This document shows, in pieces, positions 7,136 to 10,548 of a stretch of DNA of 10,548 bases (positions within the stretch are counted from its first letter, which is position 1; every line of letters starts with the position of its first letter). The stretch is from Chromera velia (lineage: Eukaryota; Sar; Chromeraceae). Where the stretch lies: positions 64,001-74,548 of the forward strand of contig JAHBMJ010005045.1 of NCBI GenBank assembly GCA_018398765.1, in the 5' to 3' direction. The translations under genes and the position numbers were made by a program. A model generated the notes under the pieces. It searched no databases. It was not told the origin of the DNA and saw nothing but the letters and a program-made list of their open reading frames with translations.

Positions 7136-10100
7136 TTAGTCGTGCTTGTGGCCGTGACGGCGGGAGTGCTTGGTGGGAGCGGAGTACTTGGTGGGGGTGG
7201 GGGCAGCCACGGTGACAGGGGTGGCAGGGACGGTGGCAATGGTGATGCAGGAAGAGCCGGTGTCAGTGTAGCCAGCGGGGCAGGACTGGACCTGAGTGAA
7301 GGTGGTTCTGGTGCAGCCAGCGCCGGAGGCGGAAGAGCCAGCGGGGCAGGAAGACTCCATGGGGACGGACACAGTGGAGACGCAGGCAGAGCCGGTGTCA
7401 GTGTAGCCGGCGGGGCAGGACTGCACCTGAGTGAAGGTGGTTCTGGTGCAAGAGCCGGAGCCGGAGGCAGAGGAGCCGGCGGGGCAAGAGTACTCCATGG
7501 GGAGGGTGATGGTGGAGACGCAGGCAGAGCCGGTGTCAGTGTAGCCGGCGGGGCAGGACTGCACCTGAGTGAAGGTGGTTCTGGTGCAAGAGCCGGAGCC
7601 GGAGGCAGAGGAGCCGGCGGGGCAAGAGTACTCCATGGGGAGGGTGATGGTGGAGACGCAGGCAGAGCCGGTGTCAGTGGTGCCGGCGGGGCAGGAGTAG
7701 GAGGTAGAGGACTCAGTGCGGTAGGTGGTGACGGGGGCAATGGACTCAGAGATCATCTCAGTAGAGAAGGACATCTCAGACACCTGCATGGTGGACCTCT
7801 GAGAAGCAGTGGAAACTCTCTCAGAGTGAGCAGTCTCCATGACGGTCTCGGTCTCGTAGTTGGGGATCATAGAGACGGTCTCGGTCATGGGGACGGGGGT
7901 GGAGAGGATCTTGGTCTCAGTGACGGTCTCGGGAGTGTAAGAGGTGGAGTACTCAACGAGAGTGTTGGGGCCGACGGTCTCCATGTTGTAGGAGGTAGAG
8001 ACGGAGTGAGAAGTCTCAGTCATGGAAGAAGTCTCGTAGGTCTGGAAGGTCTCCTCGACGGTGGTAGTCTCAGAGAAGTCCTCAGTGAAGTAGGTGGCGA
8101 CGGCGGGGACAGTCTCAGTGTAAGAGTTGGACACAACCCTGAACTTGGTCTCGGTGAGGCAAGAGCCAGAGACACCGGGAGCAAGGGAAGCGCCAGGACC
8201 GTAGTTGCCAGACATGGCATCAGAGCAGGACACGTAGCTGATGCGGTCGTTGGACACAGTCACGGTCTCGGACTCGGAAGCAACAGAGTAGGAGACAAGG
8301 GCGGGGACGGTCTCGGTGTAGGAAGAGGTAGAGAGAGACACGGAAGTCTCCTCGAGGACGATGTCATCGTACACAGTGTAGACCTCCTCGGTGGTGGCGG
8401 TCTCGGTCACAGTGCGGGTCTCATATCTGTAGAGCTTGGGGACAGTCTCAGTGACGGTGGAGGTCTCGTAGGCGATGGAGGAAGTGGTGTAGGTCTCCAT
8501 GGGGATGGTCTCATAACTGCAGGAAGGAAGGAAGGAGCAGGCAAGCGCAACATTATGCCGGGAGTCAGAGCTGTCACGTGACATCATTGCGTCAGACAGG
8601 CCATGCAAAGCCACACACAGTCTCTCTCTCTCTCACACACACACGAACACAAAAAGACCAAGGCCCACGCCCACAGAGAAGCGAAAACACACAAACGGCG
8701 GGCCGAAGTCCTCTGCATGAAGAACAAACGTGGCAAGACTCACGTGGGAGCAGCGCAGCTCATGGAGGCACCCTCGCCGATGGGGGAGGTACCCTCGGGG
8801 CAGGCGTAACGGGCAGCACCCTTGGAGGTACCGGGGATGAGGGTGGCGGGCACGTGAGCAGTGGCGGCGCGCTTGCAAGAGGGAGCGGCGCCCTTGCCAG
8901 AGAAAGAGTCGGCAGAGCCGGGAGCGGCTCCGGGGTACTCGGAGGATCCGGCAGGGCAGGCGGTGTGAGTCTCAGAGACGGTGTAGGGGTGCGGATGGTA
9001 ACGGTGGCAGTGCACTCACCCATGGAGTTCTCAACAGTGCCAGAGGGGCAGTAGTACACGGGGGTGGACTCAACTCTGGAGAGGGTCACGGTGACGGGTC
9101 TCTTCTCGAAGCGAGCCTGCTTGACGGTTCTGGGGGAGGAGGAAGTGACGGGGGAGGCGGAGGGGAGGGTGACGGTGCAGCTCATGGAGGGGCCGGAGCC
9201 AGAAGCGATGGTGCCAGCAGGGCAGGAGTAGGAGGGGACGAGGAACTGCTTGGTGAGGGTGAGGGTCTCGGGGACCTGGGAGATGACAGGCACCTGGGAA
9301 GACACAGGGACCTCGTAGGACTCCAGGGAGGAGGTTCTCAGGGTGACGGTGCAGGTGCCATCAGCCTGAGCGGAGGTGCCCTGGGGGCAGGTGGAGCCAG
9401 TTCTGAGGGTGGTGGCGGGGAGGTTGAAGGTGGCGGGCTTGGAGGAGAGGGTGGGGAGGCGCACAGACTTCTGGGAAGAGGACTGCTCCACGGACTGGAA
9501 GGAGAGACGAGCGGTGCAGCTTCCGTCAGCAGCCATAGTGGTGCCGGAGGGGCAAGCAGAGGAAGACACGGGGGTGGAAGTGGGCACGTTGACGGAGGTC
9601 TGGATCGACTGAGTGGAATACTCAGTGGAGGATCCAGACACAAGGCAAGCACCGCCCTCCATGGAGGAGCCGGAGGGGCAGGTGGGGGCACCGGGGACGG
9701 AGACCTGCTTGGAGACGGGAACGGAGAAGGGGGTCGTCTCGACGGTGGTAGTTGTCACAGGAACGTCACGGGTGGACACCTGGGGGACGCGGATGGCCCT
9801 GGTGGTGGTGCACATGCCGTCAGCGGCGGGCGAGGAGCCAGCAGGGCAGGAGGTCATGGGGACCTGCACGGAGGTGGTGGAGGCGATCCTGGCAGTGGAA
9901 GTGGTCTGGGTGCAGGCGGATCCGGACATGGAGGAGCCAGAGGGGCAGTAAGCCTGGGCAGCCACGGACTCGGCCCTGGGGATGGAGGAGGAGACGTAGG
10001 CAGCAGTCTCGGTCTTGGTGCAGGCACCTCCGTTCATGGTGGAGCCCTGCAGACAAACAAGATAGAAGCAGCAGAGCACAAAGCATTTATTGAAGCAGCA

Positions 10101-10399
10101 ACCGCCAAGAAGACACACCTGGGACGCTCACTACTTGGGAAGTAGGCGTGGGAGACAGGAAGAGGAGACAGGAGACGGGAGTCTTGACAAACCTTGGGGC
10201 AGAAAGAAGAGGCGGGGATGGTCTCAGTGTTGGGGATGGAAGAGGTGATGTAAGCGGCAGTCTCAGTCTTGGAGCAAGAGGTGCCCTCAAGAGAGTAGCC
10301 AGCGGGGCAGGTGTAGGTGGTCAGAGGGGCAGCAGGAGCGGCACCCTTCTTCTGGGCGAAAGCCACAGCGAAAACGGCGGGGACGGCGAAGAACTTCAT
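7136..10399 (-). CDS. secreted CPxG-module repeat protein, oocyst-wall-protein-like, three exons
   Basis: The exons are 10399-10193, 10046-8744 and 8516-7136, ending in TAA. The product is about 963 residues if one missing base at 8986-8989 is allowed. The start is the first ATG in the visible leader (context ACAACAATGA). It opens a signal peptide, MKFFAVPAVFAVAFA, with likely cleavage before QKK. The N-terminal array to about residue 503 has eleven CP[A/S/Q/E/K]G-x(n)-C modules. Residues 505-778 are Thr/Glu/Val/Tyr-rich with recurring TETV and only one Cys pair. The C-terminal array has seven modules alternating CPAGYTDTGSAC with CPAGSSASGSGSC. The tail ends HSRRHGHKHD. Regular CPxG...C spacing resembles apicomplexan oocyst wall proteins (COWP/OWP), whose Cys form disulfides in the wall. 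That homology is inferred from the pattern. An adhesive or other matrix protein is possible. Confidence 0.75.
7246..7697 (-). repeat. tandem repeats of about 138 bp coding for paired CPAG modules
   Basis: The units start at 7246 (135 bp, diverged), 7381 (138 bp) and 7519 (138 bp), with a partial unit from 7657. Units 7381-7518 and 7519-7656 appear identical at every base. Each codes for 46 residues containing one CPAGYTDTGSAC and one CPAGSSASGSGSC module. The period is a multiple of three, so gain or loss of units keeps the frame. Confidence 0.95.
8517..8743 (-). other. intron 2 (GT-AG, 227 bp, phase 2)
   Basis: The donor reads CCCAC|GTGAGT and the acceptor is a pyrimidine tract, TTCCTTCCTTCCTGCAG|TTATG. 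The split codon AC+T gives Thr, joining SMSCAAPT to YETIPMETY in frame. Inside the intron, around 8617-8643, lies a CT/CA simple repeat. Confidence 0.87.
8611..8643. repeat. CT/CA microsatellite in intron 2
   Basis: A (TC)n run is followed by an (AC)n run on the plus strand. It lies inside intron 2, so it does not affect coding. Its length is likely polymorphic. Confidence 0.85.
8986..8989 (-). other. apparent 1-base deletion in a C homopolymer of exon 2
   Basis: Upstream of this point the protein frame reads CTATVTIRTP, and downstream the good frame reads YTVSETHTACPAG. The two are one base out of register, and the change falls at CACCCCTAC. A fifth C would give an uninterrupted reading and would also give exactly the phase 2 needed at intron 2. 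It may be a sequencing or assembly error or a real null allele. Confidence 0.8.
10047..10192 (-). other. intron 1 (GT-AG, 146 bp, phase 0)
   Basis: The donor reads AAG|GTTTGT and the acceptor TTTGTCTGCAG|GGC. Joining the exons rebuilds the module CPK-GSTMNGGAC across the junction, and the frame is kept. Without splicing, neither flanking ORF gives a complete module here. Confidence 0.88.
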
Positions 10400-10548
10400 T
10401 GTTGTGTTGTTCGACAAAAAGAGAGGTGTGAAGAAGGATCTCAGGCAACGTGAAGATGTGACAGGTCAACAAACAAAGCGTTTGAGAGATCGGAGTAGGA
10501 GCAATTTCTCGAAGAGTCACTGCAAAGTTCAGTTTTTTCCGGAAAGCG
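10400..10548 (-). promoter_or_regulatory. 5' leader and proximal upstream region of the CPxG-repeat gene
   Basis: 149 bp upstream of the start codon are visible. There is no other ATG on the minus strand, which supports the chosen start. The leader is pyrimidine-rich near the start (CCTTCTTCACACCTCTC). No TATA box or known motif is recognised, and the transcription start cannot be placed. Confidence 0.45.

Noticed and set aside
7246-7697. Regular repeats considered as a CRISPR array
   Set aside because: The whole 138-bp period is repeated, with no unique spacers, and it codes for protein modules in a eukaryotic gene.
7051-7740. 229-codon minus-strand Pro/Ala/Ser-rich ORF
   Set aside because: It is a second frame over the 138-bp repeats. 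It runs past the host gene's stop codon and has no signal, domain or cysteine pattern.
6926-8581. 551-codon plus-strand ORF rich in Gly, Ala and Arg
   Set aside because: It is the antisense shadow of exon 3 and its GC-rich repeats. It runs through intron 2 sequence and ignores the conserved CPxG pattern of the minus strand.
7136-8614. Separate gene starting at MALHGLSDAMM upstream of exon 3
   Set aside because: The stretch before 8516 has a splice acceptor with a pyrimidine tract and no signal peptide. The phase fits exon 2 exactly, so one gene explains the data better.
8611-8643. CT/CA repeat considered as a promoter element of a second gene
   Set aside because: It lies within intron 2 and is a simple microsatellite.
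8971-9019. Possible 49-bp intron with donor GTGAGT in exon 2
   Set aside because: Splicing out 9019-8971 leaves the downstream CPAG module in the wrong frame and would remove a conserved module cysteine. A single missing C fits better.
10539-10548. Last ten bases match LTR positions 5736-5745, suggesting another LTR at the window edge
   Set aside because: The match is only 10 bp, the bases before it differ, and the window ends there. Chance cannot be excluded.

Overview
The window looks like nuclear DNA of a protist, most likely an apicomplexan relative such as a chromerid alga. Three things point there: GT-AG introns, a Ty1/copia-type LTR retrotransposon, and a secreted protein built from repeated CPxG...C modules like those of apicomplexan oocyst wall proteins. 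The host assignment is inference; no ribosomal or other marker gene is present.

Positions 1-5766 hold a copia-like retrotransposon on the minus strand. Reading from high to low coordinates it has a 218-bp 5' LTR (5549-5766), a primer binding site, gag (from the ATG at 5494-5496), a CCHC zinc knuckle, a 13-glutamine run, protease (DSGA), integrase (HHCC and catalytic core), reverse transcriptase and RNase H. It ends with a polypurine tract and the first 49 bp of the 3' LTR, which is cut by the window edge. The order protease-integrase-RT-RNase H identifies the copia superfamily. Gag and pol were one continuous frame. It is now broken by seven in-frame stops (five TAG, one TGA, one TAA) and by a 43-bp tandem duplication in gag that causes the only frameshift. 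The third catalytic acidic residue of integrase is also replaced by lysine. The copy is therefore almost certainly defective, although the 49 bp of LTR that can be compared are identical.

Positions 5767-6660 are an AT-rich block without genes. It contains a T15 run, short palindromes and small direct repeats. Positions 6661-7135 are non-coding flank and probably include the 3' untranslated region of the next gene.

Positions 7136-10399 carry one minus-strand host gene with three exons (10399-10193, 10046-8744, 8516-7136) and two GT-AG introns. It encodes a secreted protein of about 963 residues: a signal peptide, an N-terminal array of CPxG...C modules, a long cysteine-poor Thr/Glu/Val/Tyr-rich spacer, a second CPxG array encoded by near-identical 138-bp tandem repeats, and a basic His-rich tail. 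One base appears to be missing in a homopolymer in exon 2. Everything else fits the model, including both splice phases. The remaining 149 bp (10400-10548) are the 5' leader and proximal promoter.

The two parts do not cooperate functionally: one is a decayed mobile element, the other a structural extracellular or wall protein gene of the host.
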